This document shows positions 1 through 8,684 of a stretch of DNA of 64,000 nucleotides, piece by piece. The notes under the pieces are model-generated. The model worked only from the letters and a program-made list of their open reading frames with translations, did no database searches and was not told the origin of the DNA. The first letter of the stretch is position 1; each line of letters opens with the position of its first letter. Position numbers and translations under genes: made by a program. The stretch lies in NCBI GenBank assembly GCA_029260165.1, contig JAJDDT010000047.1:1-64000 (forward strand). The letters run 5' to 3'. Origin of the DNA: Phycisphaerae bacterium (GTDB taxonomy: Bacteria; Planctomycetota; Phycisphaerae; UBA1845).

Positions 1-63
1 GCTGTCATGGAGGACCTTCGTGCTTCCCTGGAGAGGGTTCAGAGTCCGGTGGAACAGCTTTGA
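1..63 (+). CDS. Possible C-terminal end of an upstream gene (partial)
   Basis: The first reading frame is open from the window edge and stops with TGA at 61-63, giving 20 residues with a helical, charged character (AVMEDLRASLERVQSPVEQL). The strong hairpin at 151-189 would suit the end of a transcription unit here. The other two + frames are also open through about 130-140, so the true frame cannot be decided from this fragment. No function can be assigned. Confidence 0.25.
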   Translation, partial: AVMEDLRASLERVQSPVEQL

Positions 64-434
64 TCGCCGCTCAGAATTTACGAAGGAAGAAATGTTTCCT
101 AAAGGGACGTCCAATGCTGGTGATCGTGAGTAATTCTTAGCGGAACCACTCCGCCCGCGTGCCGCTGTCCAGACAGCCCACGCGGGCGGTTTGTTGCGCG
201 CTGAATGATGCTCTCTTTTTCTGTAGCATTTGCCGGGTGGCGGATGGTCTCTGTTCACAGAGAATCGAATCATCCTCGGCGAGCGGTTCCAATGGCTTGA
301 GCCTGTCGGGCGTGACGATTCGACTCCCCCACCGCTGAAGACGATGGGCCACCCGGGCGAATCCATGAAGATGGTTGACCTGAATCGCGGGCAAACGTAC
401 AACGTGTGCTTCGCAATAACAGGAAACGTGCAGC
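64..434. other. Intergenic region upstream of ffh
   Basis: This 371-base gap holds the hairpin at 151-189 and a tiny open frame at 92-133 (13 codons after a GAAGGAAGAA Shine-Dalgarno-like stretch) that may be chance. I looked for the SRP RNA, which would be a natural neighbour of ffh, and did not find the conserved GGAAG/AGCAG loop. The ffh start is preceded by AGGAAA at about 420. Nothing else is recognised. Confidence 0.5.
151..189 (+). terminator. Strong hairpin, probable intrinsic terminator
   Basis: Arms CCGCCCGCGTG (151-161) and CACGCGGGCGG (179-189) are perfectly complementary. Inside them GCTGTC (164-169) pairs with GACAGC (172-177), making a nearly continuous 17-bp stem. The run TTTGTT follows directly. 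It lies before the ffh leader and probably ends the upstream transcript. Confidence 0.6.
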
Positions 435-1868
435 ATGTTTGACAGTCTGACAGAACGATTCAGCAACGTTTTTTCCGGTCTCCGCGGTCGTGGGAAGATC
501 ACCGAGGAGAACATCCGCGAGGCTATGCGCGAGGTGCGGACCGCCCTTCTGGAGGCGGACGTCCACGTCGAGGTCGCGACCGAATTCTGCAAGACCGTGC
601 AGGAGAAGGCCATCGGCGAGGAGGTTCTCAAGACCCTCAAGCCCGATCAGGTGATCATCAAGATCGTCCACGACGAGCTTGTCCAGCTCATGGGGCCTGT
701 GGATCCGCGGATTCCCTACGTTTCGCCCGGTCCGACGATCATTCTGATGGCGGGGTTGCAGGGTTCGGGCAAGACGACGACCTGCGGCAAGCTGGCGCGG
801 ATGATTCTGAATCAGGCCAAGCGACCGCTGTTGGTGGCGGCGGACCTGAAACGACCGGCTGCCATCGATCAGCTCGAGGTGATTGGCGGGCAGATTGGCG
901 TGCCTGTTTACACGGAGCGTGGTCACGAGAACGCGGTCAAGGTTTGTCGCAACGGCGTTAGACACGCGAAGAAGACCGACCGCGATGTGGTCATTCTCGA
1001 CACGGCGGGTCGACTCGCGATTGATAACGAGTTGATGGCGGAGGTCGCCAAGATCGCGGACGTCACGTCGCCGCATCAGGTGTTCCTCGTGCTCGACGCC
1101 ATGACAGGGCAGGACGCTGTGGCGACGGCGAAATCCTTCAACGAGCGGCTTGAGCTCGATGGACTCATCCTCACCAAGTTCGATTCTGACACGCGTGGTG
1201 GTGCTGCGCTTTCGGCCAAGAAGATCACCGGCAAGCCGATCAAATTTGTCGGTGTTGGCGAGAAGCTCGAACAGATCGAGCCGTTTCATCCGGATCGGAT
1301 CGCGGGCCGCATTCTGGGCATGGGCGACGTTTTGTCGCTGGTGGAACAAGCCCAGGAACATTTCGACGCGGATGAGGCTGCCAGGGTCGAAAAGAAGATG
1401 GCCAGCGGGAAATTCGATCTTGACGATTTTCTCGGTCACCTTCGCAAGATGAAGAAGATGGGCTCGATGAAAGATCTGATCAAGAAGATTCCGGGCATGG
1501 GCAACATGGCGGGCGACATGGACATCGACGACGGCGAGCTGGGCCGGATGGAAGCGATGGTCCTGTCGATGTCAAAGAAGGAGCGACAGAATCCGTCGAT
1601 TATTGATGCGTCGCGTCGTCGTCGCATCGCGCGGGGCAGTGGGTCTGATCCGAAGGATGTCGGCGGGTTGGTGAAGTCGTTCGATCAGATGCGCGATGCG
1701 ATGAAAATGATGTCGGGCATGGGGTTCATGGAGCGGATGAAATTCGGGTCGCAGCTTTCGCAGATGGGGGCGATGGGCGGTGCGATGCCGAGCTTCAAAT
1801 CCAAATCAACAGCCACCAAACGCGTGATGTCCAAGAAAGACAAACGAAAGAAACGAAAGCGCCGATGA
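435..1868 (+). CDS. ffh: Signal recognition particle protein Ffh (SRP54)
   Basis: This 477-residue protein is the GTPase that binds signal sequences of nascent membrane proteins together with SRP RNA and docks on FtsY. The N domain (residues about 1-85) is followed by the G domain with the P-loop GLQGSGKTTT near residue 105, the DLKRPAA and DTAGR motifs and the TKFD guanine-specificity motif. The C-terminal M domain is rich in methionine (GMGNM, MKMMSGMGFMERM) and ends in a very basic tail. Length is slightly above the usual 450. AGGAAA precedes the ATG. The stop overlaps the ATG of the next lipoprotein by 4 bases, so the two are probably translated together. rpsP, a frequent neighbour of ffh, is absent. 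Confidence 0.97.
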   Translation: MFDSLTERFSNVFSGLRGRGKITEENIREAMREVRTALLEADVHVEVATEFCKTVQEKAIGEEVLKTLKPDQVIIKIVHDELVQLMGPVDPRIPYVSPGPTIILMAGLQGSGKTTTCGKLARMILNQAKRPLLVAADLKRPAAIDQLEVIGGQIGVPVYTERGHENAVKVCRNGVRHAKKTDRDVVILDTAGRLAIDNELMAEVAKIADVTSPHQVFLVLDAMTGQDAVATAKSFNERLELDGLILTKFDSDTRGGAALSAKKITGKPIKFVGVGEKLEQIEPFHPDRIAGRILGMGDVLSLVEQAQEHFDADEAARVEKKMASGKFDLDDFLGHLRKMKKMGSMKDLIKKIPGMGNMAGDMDIDDGELGRMEAMVLSMSKKERQNPSIIDASRRRRIARGSGSDPKDVGGLVKSFDQMRDAMKMMSGMGFMERMKFGSQLSQMGAMGGAMPSFKSKSTATKRVMSKKDKRKKRKRR

Positions 1869-2407
1869 CCCGTTGGCCTATGGTGTTGGTTTCCATTGTT
1901 TGGGTGGTTCAACTAACGGGCTGTGCGACGCCGTTCAGAATTCACCCGTCGCAGTCGTTCGATCGAGATGCCGAGGTCGTTTGGTGGGTGGCGGAGGATA
2001 CAGCCGGTCTGCTCCCGTCGATCGTCGGCATTGAGCATCGGTTGGATAATCAGAAATCGCTGCAGATCGTGTTCACCGATCGTGGCGTGCGATTATTCCG
2101 CTATCGCAAACGAAAGCTCGTATCCGCCGGTCCGCCGTTGCCTGAAAACGTTGGTGAGATCGACGTCTCGTTTCTTCGAACGATGTTTCGCCGATTTCAG
2201 TCGTGGCCCAATCGAGCACCCGCCGAGATTCCTGTCGAAAAAACCGAATTGGTCCGTTCAAGTGCGGACATTGCGGCGATCCTGTCCGACCACTGGCCCG
2301 CCGAGCAGGTGCCCCCACCCGATCTCCCGTTCCGACAGCTCAACGCCGAACTTGAGCACCACGCCCACGGGATCGACGAACTGCTGGAACTGAAGAAGGT
2401 TTTCTGA
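1865..2407 (+). CDS. Small lipoprotein, unknown function
   Basis: This 180-residue protein begins with a hydrophobic signal and an LTGC lipobox (Cys at about residue 20), so it is probably lipid-anchored in the envelope. The rest is a soluble domain with no motif I recognise; it contains a stretch of basic residues (YRKRKL) mid-protein and an acidic C-terminus. The start overlaps the ffh stop as ATGA, which argues for a real, co-translated gene. The function is not related to SRP in any way I can see. Codon use matches ffh. Confidence 0.75.
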   Translation: MTRWPMVLVSIVWVVQLTGCATPFRIHPSQSFDRDAEVVWWVAEDTAGLLPSIVGIEHRLDNQKSLQIVFTDRGVRLFRYRKRKLVSAGPPLPENVGEIDVSFLRTMFRRFQSWPNRAPAEIPVEKTELVRSSADIAAILSDHWPAEQVPPPDLPFRQLNAELEHHAHGIDELLELKKVF

Positions 2408-2411
2408 ATTT

Positions 2412-2426
2412 TGCCCACACTGGGCA
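2412..2426 (+). terminator. Short hairpin after the ffh-lipoprotein pair
   Basis: TGCCCA and TGGGCA flank a CAC loop five bases after the lipoprotein stop. There is no T-run after it, so it may be a weak or Rho-assisted end or chance. Confidence 0.25.
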
Positions 2427-2522
2427 CTTGGCCACGCCTCCTTGAATTTAGTCCCTGTTTCGTATACCACTCCGCTCTCACTGGGATTTTCCGCGACCAT
2501 GAAACGAGAAAGGAACAACACC

Positions 2523-2984
2523 ATGGAAAAGACACTCATTATTCTCAAGCCAGACTGCATCCAGCGTGGACTCATCGGACGCGTTGTGCAGCGGTTTGAA
2601 GACAAGGGCTTGAACCTCGCGGGCATGAAGCTCATGCACATCAGCAGGGAGTTGGCGGAAGAGCACTACGCCCCACACAAGGGCAAGCCTTTCTACCCGG
2701 GACTCATCGAGTACATCACTTCGGGCCCCGTCGTTGTTATGGTTCTGTCGGGTGTCAACGCGATCAGCATCGCGCGCAAACTCATGGGCGCGACCTTCGG
2801 ATTCAATGCGGAACCCGGCACGATTCGTGGGGATTTCGGGGCGTCCAAGACGTTCAACCTCATCCACGGCAGCGACGCTCCCGAGTCGGCTGAGACCGAA
2901 ATTGCGCTGTACTTCAAGGCGGATGAACTGCTGAATTACTCGACCGCATCGGAAGGCTGGGTTTTCAAACCCGGCGAGAATTGA
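2523..2984 (+). CDS. ndk: Nucleoside diphosphate kinase
   Basis: This 153-residue enzyme transfers the gamma phosphate of ATP to nucleoside diphosphates through a phosphohistidine. The sequence opens with the family signature EKTLIILKPD. The active-site motif NLIHGSD places the phosphorylated His at residue 115. The conserved basic and Tyr residues around KPFYPGL are present and length is typical of the family plus a short C-terminal extension. I chose ATG 2523 because it matches the family N-terminus and follows AAAGGAA; an in-frame ATG at 2442 would add 27 residues with no family counterpart. It is probably transcribed on its own. Confidence 0.97.
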   Translation: MEKTLIILKPDCIQRGLIGRVVQRFEDKGLNLAGMKLMHISRELAEEHYAPHKGKPFYPGLIEYITSGPVVVMVLSGVNAISIARKLMGATFGFNAEPGTIRGDFGASKTFNLIHGSDAPESAETEIALYFKADELLNYSTASEGWVFKPGEN

Positions 2985-3048
2985 TCGTTCCACGCATTTT
3001 CGCGTATCATGCTGAGCCTGACCAACGACCCAGGAGGTATCGCAACTC

Positions 3049-4158
3049 ATGAAACTCATCAAACGACTCTTCATCGCTGGATTTCTCCTGATTGCGCTCG
3101 TCGTCGGCATTGGGTTGTACTCGATCGACAAGCTCGCGCGCGTCGGCATCGAGAAGGGGGCGACGTTCGCCCTTGGCGTGCCGACGACGCTGGCGGATTT
3201 CAAGCTTGGCATCTTCGCGGGCACCGTCGGGCTTCATGAACTGGATATCGCCAACCCGGAAGGATTCACCGACAGGAATTTCATGCAACTCGCGGACGCT
3301 CGGTTGGCTGTCTCGCTTGCGACGCTGAGCAGCGACCGCATTGTCGTGCCGGAATTCAAACTCACGGGGATCAACCTGAACCTCGAACGGCGCATGACCG
3401 GGTCGAATTACACACAAATCATCGAGAATCTCGATCGTCTCAGTTCCCCAGCCGCCGACGACGACAAAAAGCCCGACGAGCAATCCGGCGGGAAGCACTT
3501 CGTCATCAGCAACGTCGTCATCGAAGACATCAACGTCAAGGTGAACATGATTCCCCTCGGCGGGAAAATCACGTCCGTTCCCGTCGCCATCCCGCGCATC
3601 GAACTGCACGACCTCGGCACCGACTCCGACAACGGACTGGCGATGGCGGAACTCTCCGGGATCATCATGAAAGCGCTCCTCGAATCAGTCGTCGTGCACG
3701 CGGGCGGATTGCTGCCGCCTGAAATCGCCGGTGAATTGAAGAACGGCCTCGAATCGCTGGCTGCTTTGGGTGAGGTCCCCATCAAGCTCGTCGGCGACGT
3801 CACCACGCTCGTCGGCGGCGAGGTCGTCAAGGTGGCTGAGGTTGGTGCGGACGTAATAAAAACCCTGCACACCGGCACGGTCAAAGCCACCGAAGACATC
3901 GGCAAGGGCGTGAAAAAAGTCGGTGACGACATCGGCGAGGGATTCCAGAAAACGGGCGAAGAACTCGGAAAAGGTCTGCAAGGGACCACCGAAGGTCTGA
4001 AGAAAGGTGTTGACGATCTGGGCAAGGGCATGGGTGACTTGTTCAAACCCAAAGACAAAACGTCTGACGACGGCGGCGACGATTCAAAAAACGGATTGGG
4101 AGGCATCGGGGACCTCTTCAAGCCGAAAGAGAAAAAACCCGACGACGCCCCAAAATAG
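3049..4158 (+). CDS. AsmA-like envelope protein with amphipathic repeat tail
   Basis: This 369-residue protein has one N-terminal membrane helix (residues about 5-26) followed by a region that resembles the start of AsmA/DUF748 proteins, the large envelope proteins linked to lipid transport between membranes. The family resemblance rests on the layout (helix, then the VGLHELDIANPEGF type beta segment) and is only moderate. The C-terminal third is a Gly/Lys/Asp-rich amphipathic helix with a roughly 11-residue rhythm (IGKGVKKVGDDIGEGF, TGEELGKGL, GLKKGVDDLGKGM) and a twice-repeated GDLFKPK motif. The Shine-Dalgarno AGGAGG is excellent. It stands alone between ndk and metG. Confidence 0.7.
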   Translation: MKLIKRLFIAGFLLIALVVGIGLYSIDKLARVGIEKGATFALGVPTTLADFKLGIFAGTVGLHELDIANPEGFTDRNFMQLADARLAVSLATLSSDRIVVPEFKLTGINLNLERRMTGSNYTQIIENLDRLSSPAADDDKKPDEQSGGKHFVISNVVIEDINVKVNMIPLGGKITSVPVAIPRIELHDLGTDSDNGLAMAELSGIIMKALLESVVVHAGGLLPPEIAGELKNGLESLAALGEVPIKLVGDVTTLVGGEVVKVAEVGADVIKTLHTGTVKATEDIGKGVKKVGDDIGEGFQKTGEELGKGLQGTTEGLKKGVDDLGKGMGDLFKPKDKTSDDGGDDSKNGLGGIGDLFKPKEKKPDDAPK

Positions 4159-4240
4159 CCCGCAACGCGTATGATCGAACCGAAGTTGTCTCGATCCAAA
4201 TTCGGACTAGAATCCGATCCCGTCGAGGAAACGCAACCAA

Positions 4241-4270
4241 TGTAGCGTCACCCCTCGTGGGTGGCGCGAT
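4241..4270 (+). repeat. Dispersed palindromic repeat, copy 1
   Basis: It carries the family's TGTAGC lead and a GCGTCACCC / GGGTGGCGC palindrome around CTCGT; one position has changed so that the stem keeps a G-T wobble. It lies between the AsmA-like gene and metG, at the point where the + strand changes from G-rich to C-rich. Confidence 0.8.
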
Positions 4271-4341
4271 GGCTCAAAATCGTCGAAACGCCCCACGGCA
4301 TTTCGTCAGGCAACAGGCAACACAACGAAGAACCCCGCACC

Positions 4342-6060
4342 ATGGCTGACCGACGCTTCCTGATTACCGCCGCACTGCCCTACTCCAACGGACGTCTCCA
4401 CGTCGGACACATCGCAGGGGCCTACCTCCCCGCAGACATCTACGTCCGCTACCTCCGCGCCACCGGTGCTAACGTCCGATTCATCTGTGGCTCGGACGAC
4501 AACGGTGTCGCAGCCATCAAAACCGCCCGCGAACAGAATCGCACCGTCGAGGAACTGACCGCCCATTTCAACCAATCTCAGAAGGAATCCTTCGACGGAC
4601 TTGGTATCACCTTCGACATCTACGGCGGAACCCACCAACCCGACTACGTCGAACTCCACGAAAAAATCAGCCGGGAATTCTTCCTCAACATCCACAATAA
4701 GAATTACTTCACCAAAAAGAAGACCCGCCAACTCTACGACACCCAGGCCAACCAGTTCCTCCCCGATCGTTTCGTCAAGGGCACCTGCCCACATTGCAAG
4801 AGCGAAAACGCATTCGGCGATCAATGCGAAGACTGCGGCAAGAGCCTGGACGCACTCGATCTCGTCAACCCCATCAGCACCATGACCAACACAACGCCCG
4901 AACCGCGCGAGACCATCCACTGGTACCTCCGCCTCGACCAACTTCAGCCCAAACTCGCCGAGTGGCTTGAAACCAAACGCAAGGACTGGCGCCCCACAGT
5001 TATCAACTTCGTCCTTGGCCAAATCAGCGAAGGCCTCCCCGAACGGGCCATGACGCGCGACCTCGATTGGGGCGTCCCCGTGCCTCTCGAAGATTCCGAC
5101 GCAAAGGGCAAGGTTCTCTACGTCTGGTTCGACGCGCCCATCGGATACGTTTCGTTCACAGCCAAGCTCTGCGAAGACCTCGGCGAAGGATGGCAGGCCT
5201 ACGAGAACTGGTGGAAAAACCCCGACTGCAAAATCGTCAACTTCATCGGCGAGGACAACATCGTCTTCCACGCACTCACGTTCCCTGCGATGCTGTTGGC
5301 TACGCATGACGGTGACAGTGTTCAAGGCGATTCCGGCGAACTACAACTCCCCGAAAATGTCGTCGCCAACGCGTTCCTCAACATCAAGTTCCCCGGCAAG
5401 GAAGAGGAAAAAATCAGCAAATCGCGGGGAACCGCCGTCTGGATCGAGGACTACCTCAACGAATTCGACCCCGACCCACTCCGCTACTACCTGACCGCCA
5501 ACGCGCCGGAGGGTGGCAGAACCGCCTTCGACTTTGAAGACTTCATCAACCGCAACAACACCGAACTGCTGGCTGCCCTCGGCAACTTCGTCAACCGATC
5601 CCTCACATTCGCCCACAAATACTTCGACGGAAAAGTCCCACCTGCCGGAAATCGCGATTCAATCGACACCAAACAACTCGACCGCTGCAAGACCGCCGCC
5701 GACGAGGTCGCCGCAGACCTCGAAGCCTGCAAATTCAAATCCGCACTCAACCACGCCATGCAGCTCGCCCGCGACGCCAACGTCTACTTCGACACCACCG
5801 CCCCGTTCAAAACTCGCAAGACCGACATGGACGCCTGCGGGCGCGCCATCAACATCTGCTGTCAGTCTGTTCGCACCCTCACCACGATCATCGACCCGTT
5901 TCTCCCCCACATCGCCGCCAAGTGTCGCGAAATCCTCAACCTCGACGAATCCGCCATTGCATGGTCATCTGCTACCACGCCCTTACCCGACAGCCACGCA
6001 TTGGGCGAAACCCAATATCTGGTCAGGAAACTCGACGCCGAAGAACTGCTCGCCCAATAG
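4342..6060 (+). CDS. metG: Methionyl-tRNA synthetase
   Basis: This 572-residue class I synthetase charges tRNA-Met. The HIGH-type motif reads HVGH near residue 21, the zinc-binding connective peptide shows CPHC and CEDCG, and the KMSKS-type loop reads KISKSRG. The anticodon-binding helical domain follows. The C-terminal EMAP/Trbp111-like dimerisation domain found in many bacterial MetG is absent, as in the shorter MetG type. I chose ATG 4342 because ADRRFLITAALPYSNG matches the family start; the upstream in-frame ATG at 4261 would lie just behind repeat copy 1. The nitroreductase gene follows after 10 bases, so the two may form an operon. Confidence 0.96.
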   Translation: MADRRFLITAALPYSNGRLHVGHIAGAYLPADIYVRYLRATGANVRFICGSDDNGVAAIKTAREQNRTVEELTAHFNQSQKESFDGLGITFDIYGGTHQPDYVELHEKISREFFLNIHNKNYFTKKKTRQLYDTQANQFLPDRFVKGTCPHCKSENAFGDQCEDCGKSLDALDLVNPISTMTNTTPEPRETIHWYLRLDQLQPKLAEWLETKRKDWRPTVINFVLGQISEGLPERAMTRDLDWGVPVPLEDSDAKGKVLYVWFDAPIGYVSFTAKLCEDLGEGWQAYENWWKNPDCKIVNFIGEDNIVFHALTFPAMLLATHDGDSVQGDSGELQLPENVVANAFLNIKFPGKEEEKISKSRGTAVWIEDYLNEFDPDPLRYYLTANAPEGGRTAFDFEDFINRNNTELLAALGNFVNRSLTFAHKYFDGKVPPAGNRDSIDTKQLDRCKTAADEVAADLEACKFKSALNHAMQLARDANVYFDTTAPFKTRKTDMDACGRAINICCQSVRTLTTIIDPFLPHIAAKCREILNLDESAIAWSSATTPLPDSHALGETQYLVRKLDAEELLAQ

Positions 6061-6070
6061 GAACAAACCC

Positions 6071-6838
6071 GTGATCAAAGACCCGCAACACCGCTCCACG
6101 CTCGACGTCATTCATTCCCACATCTCCGTCCGCAAGTTCACCGATGAACCCATCAACGACGACCTGCTCGCTACCGTTATCGAAGCCGGCACGCGCGCGT
6201 CCACTTCCTCCAACATGCAGGCCTACACCATCATCTCCATCACCGAACCCGATCTCAAAAACCGCGTTGCCAAACTCTGCGCCGACCAAAAACAAATCCA
6301 CCAGTCCGCCACGTTCCTTGCATGCTGTGCCGACATGCACCGACTCGAACTATGCACCAAAATGCACGACGGGGAGGCTGACTTCGGCATCACAGAAGCC
6401 ACCGTCATCGCACTCGTTGACACCGCCCTCGTTATGCAGACCATCGCGATCGCCGCCGAATCGGTAGGCCTCGGAATCTGCATGATCGGTGCCATGCGAA
6501 ACAACCCCCACGATATCCGCGACGCACTCAAACTCCCCAAACACGTCTTCCCCATCGCAGGTCTCTGCCTCGGTTGGCCCGACGAAAAACGCGATCCCAA
6601 AATCCGCCTCCCCCTCGACGCTATCTGGCACCGCGAGCAATACCGCTCCGACGATGAACTCAAATCGCTCGTCCAGGCCTACGACGGAATGATGTCCGCT
6701 TACTTTGAAGAACACGGTATGCACGCCAAAGAACCCCGCTGGTCCGCCATCATGGCCCAACGCTCGGCTGCGCTATCCAAACGCAGAGACGTCGGCACCT
6801 TAATAAAAGACCAGGGCCTGAACACCCAGGAATCCTGA
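6071..6838 (+). CDS. Nitroreductase-family flavin oxidoreductase (NfsA/Frp-like)
   Basis: This 255-residue protein belongs to the FMN-dependent nitroreductase family. The N-terminal HISVRKFTDEPI is the usual flavin phosphate-binding segment, and the central VDTALVMQTIAIAAESVGLGICMIG helix and the GLCLGWP motif are typical of the NADPH-linked NfsA/Frp branch. The substrate cannot be read from sequence. The start is taken as GTG 6071, preceded by AGGAA in the metG stop region; the reading frame runs open far upstream inside metG, but that part is a shadow. It lies 10 bases after metG and is probably co-transcribed. Confidence 0.85.
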   Translation: MIKDPQHRSTLDVIHSHISVRKFTDEPINDDLLATVIEAGTRASTSSNMQAYTIISITEPDLKNRVAKLCADQKQIHQSATFLACCADMHRLELCTKMHDGEADFGITEATVIALVDTALVMQTIAIAAESVGLGICMIGAMRNNPHDIRDALKLPKHVFPIAGLCLGWPDEKRDPKIRLPLDAIWHREQYRSDDELKSLVQAYDGMMSAYFEEHGMHAKEPRWSAIMAQRSAALSKRRDVGTLIKDQGLNTQES

Positions 6839-6922
6839 CGCGACGGCAGGTAAAACAGCCGAAACAGCCACTGATGCCCCAAAATACGCGTACAAAAATT
6901 TGTAATTTCTCGTCAGAACACC

Positions 6923-6951
6923 TTGCCTAACATCGACCTAACGAGTATAGT
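6923..6951 (+). promoter_or_regulatory. Probable sigma-70-type promoter of the DUF1579 gene
   Basis: TTGCCT (6923-6928) and TATAGT (6946-6951) are separated by exactly 17 bases. They lie about 75 bases before the ATG at 7025. This is the best-matching promoter I see in the window. Confidence 0.5.
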
Positions 6952-7024
6952 CCGTGGCAACCACAAGTCTCGCACCACAACGGTGCGCGACTTTCCCGCG
7001 TGAGCCAAACGAAAGGACAGACAG

Positions 7025-7705
7025 ATGAACCGCCGCATCACAAGAGTTTTGTTACCAGCGATTGCTGTGTTCGCATGGTGCACCACTGGTGCACTCGCAC
7101 AACACGACAAGAATCATGATCATGACCACAAGAACCATGATCATGCGCACGGCGATCATGACCACGCCGGGCAAATGTCTCCCGAAGATATCAAGGCCAT
7201 GCAGGCGTGGATGCAACACAGTACCCCGGGCGAACACCACGAACACATCAAATTTTTCGCCGGCAACTGGAAGTACAGCGGTGAGTTCTACATGGCCCCG
7301 GGCGCTCCCCCGATGAAAAGCAGTGGCACCGTCGAAGCCAAACTCCAGATGGGTGGACGATTCCTCGTCACACACTGGAAAGGACCAGCCATGTTCGGTC
7401 CAACCGAGTTCCGAGGCATGGAAGTCCTTGGCTATGACAACACAAAAAAGCAATACCATTCGACCTGGATTGACAACATGACCACCTCGACCGCAACGTC
7501 CATCGGCACCTGCGACGAATCGGGCAAGGTTTTCACACACAAAGGTGCCATGTTCGATCCCAACGAGGGCGTCGAAGTCCCTTCCCGCACGGTCCTCACG
7601 ATCATCAACGACGACAAATACGTCCTCAAAATGTACGAAAACAAAACCGGGCAACCGGAGCGACTCACCATGGAATTCACCGTCACACGCGTCACCGGCG
7701 GCTAA
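7025..7705 (+). CDS. Secreted DUF1579-family protein with His-rich N-terminus
   Basis: This 226-residue protein has a signal peptide that probably ends at ALA (residue about 25). A His/Asp-rich stretch follows (residues 27-50, repeated HDHD, HAHGDHDHAG), which could bind metal ions such as Ni, Zn or Cu. The remaining domain (FFAGNWKYSGEF, MGGRFLVTHWKGP, GMEVLGYDNTKKQYHSTWID) matches the DUF1579 lipocalin-like fold, whose function is not established. GAAAGGACAG gives a good ribosome-binding site. It has its own apparent promoter and a terminator at 7794, so it looks monocistronic. Confidence 0.85.
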   Translation: MNRRITRVLLPAIAVFAWCTTGALAQHDKNHDHDHKNHDHAHGDHDHAGQMSPEDIKAMQAWMQHSTPGEHHEHIKFFAGNWKYSGEFYMAPGAPPMKSSGTVEAKLQMGGRFLVTHWKGPAMFGPTEFRGMEVLGYDNTKKQYHSTWIDNMTTSTATSIGTCDESGKVFTHKGAMFDPNEGVEVPSRTVLTIINDDKYVLKMYENKTGQPERLTMEFTVTRVTGG

Positions 7706-7748
7706 CGACTCGCACGCTCCTGGTGTAACTCTTGTGTGCGGATATTGG

Positions 7749-7778
7749 TGTAGCGTCACCCCTTGTGGGTGACGAGAA
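7749..7778 (+). repeat. Dispersed palindromic repeat, copy 2
   Basis: This is a consensus copy: TGTAGC lead, GTCACCC stem arm, CTTGT centre, GGGTGAC arm and GAGAA tail. It lies 43 bases after the DUF1579 stop and before the hairpin at 7794. Confidence 0.9.
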
Positions 7779-7793
7779 GGCAATCAACCAAAC

Positions 7794-7827
7794 AAGGCTG
7801 GCCGTCTCCCGAAGACGCGCCAGCCTT
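7794..7827 (+). terminator. Hairpin terminator after the DUF1579 gene
   Basis: AAGGCTGGC (7794-7802) pairs perfectly with GCCAGCCTT (7819-7827), with an inner GTCT/AGAC pairing, and GATTTGT follows. It separates the DUF1579 gene from the lipoprotein gene at 7845. Confidence 0.5.
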
Positions 7828-7844
7828 GATTTGTCTCCGATACA

Positions 7845-8684
7845 ATGACACGCTCGGCCCACACATACCGTTTCGTCGCAACTCTCCTCGCGTGCGTCAC
7901 CACAGGCTGCGCGAACACCAGACCAATCGACCACCAACACATCTACGACCGACAAACCACGCGCATCCCCTCAGCCAACCTCTTCAAACCGCATGATGAC
8001 GCCAACAACCACGAATGGTTCGACCTCGCACCGCTGATCGTCCACGACACGGAAATCGCCGACACCAGAAACCAACTTGTCAAAATCGAACTCGCGCCCG
8101 ACGGAACCATTGCCCACGACATCAACACCCCCACCGTCTACGTCCACGAATCCACCACCGAATTGAATCGCCAAACATTCCGACAAATCACCTGCGTCTG
8201 GTTCTACACCACCAACGCACCCACCCACCTCACCGCACGAGCCATCCGCACAACCCTCGACCCCGACGGCTTCCCGGTTTTCTGGGAATTCCTCAACCCC
8301 GACGACACGGCGCATTTGATCTTCGTCGCCCAAAGCATCGAATCCGCGGCCCAAACAGCCAACCTCCCTATTTTGAAAAACCGCCGACATCGCGTCGAAC
8401 CATCGATCACCCGACACCCCAACACAATCGTCCCCCGCATCCTCGCCGACGGACCCATTCCCATGGGACCGTGGGTCTACCTCGATCGCAACCACCAACC
8501 CATTACCCTTCTCTGTCGATGCATGCCATCCCAACTCGACCGCGTCATCGCCGACGCCTACTACCACCTCCGCCCCGTCACCGACCTGACCACCCTCGTC
8601 CTCGACAAACCCCTCCCCTTGATCCACGAACTCGATCAGCCATCAGCGATCCACCATCTCCGCCTGCCGAAACCCACCCATTGA
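7845..8684 (+). CDS. Lipoprotein of unknown function
   Basis: This 279-residue protein starts with a signal and a TTGC lipobox (Cys at about residue 22), so it should be lipid-anchored in the envelope. The mature part contains no motif that I can name; it has a repeated pattern of ITCVWFY and WEFLNPDD type beta segments and a C-terminal region with paired His residues. The + strand here is very C-rich. Its TGA directly abuts the stop codon of the convergent kelch gene, so that the junction reads TGATCA. Confidence 0.65.
   Translation: MTRSAHTYRFVATLLACVTTGCANTRPIDHQHIYDRQTTRIPSANLFKPHDDANNHEWFDLAPLIVHDTEIADTRNQLVKIELAPDGTIAHDINTPTVYVHESTTELNRQTFRQITCVWFYTTNAPTHLTARAIRTTLDPDGFPVFWEFLNPDDTAHLIFVAQSIESAAQTANLPILKNRRHRVEPSITRHPNTIVPRILADGPIPMGPWVYLDRNHQPITLLCRCMPSQLDRVIADAYYHLRPVTDLTTLVLDKPLPLIHELDQPSAIHHLRLPKPTH

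Noticed and set aside
200-360. tRNA-like sequence with GATTCGACTCCC
   Set aside because: The T-stem does not pair and no acceptor stem can be formed.
64-434. SRP RNA next to ffh
   Set aside because: The conserved GGAAG/AGCAG apical loop of bacterial SRP RNA is not present on either strand of this gap.
270-1439. 389-codon minus-strand frame over ffh
   Set aside because: It lies antisense to a clear Ffh gene and encodes no recognisable domain.
4261-4341. Longer metG N-terminus
   Set aside because: The extra 27 residues are not found in the family and start just within the repeat; ATG 4342 fits.
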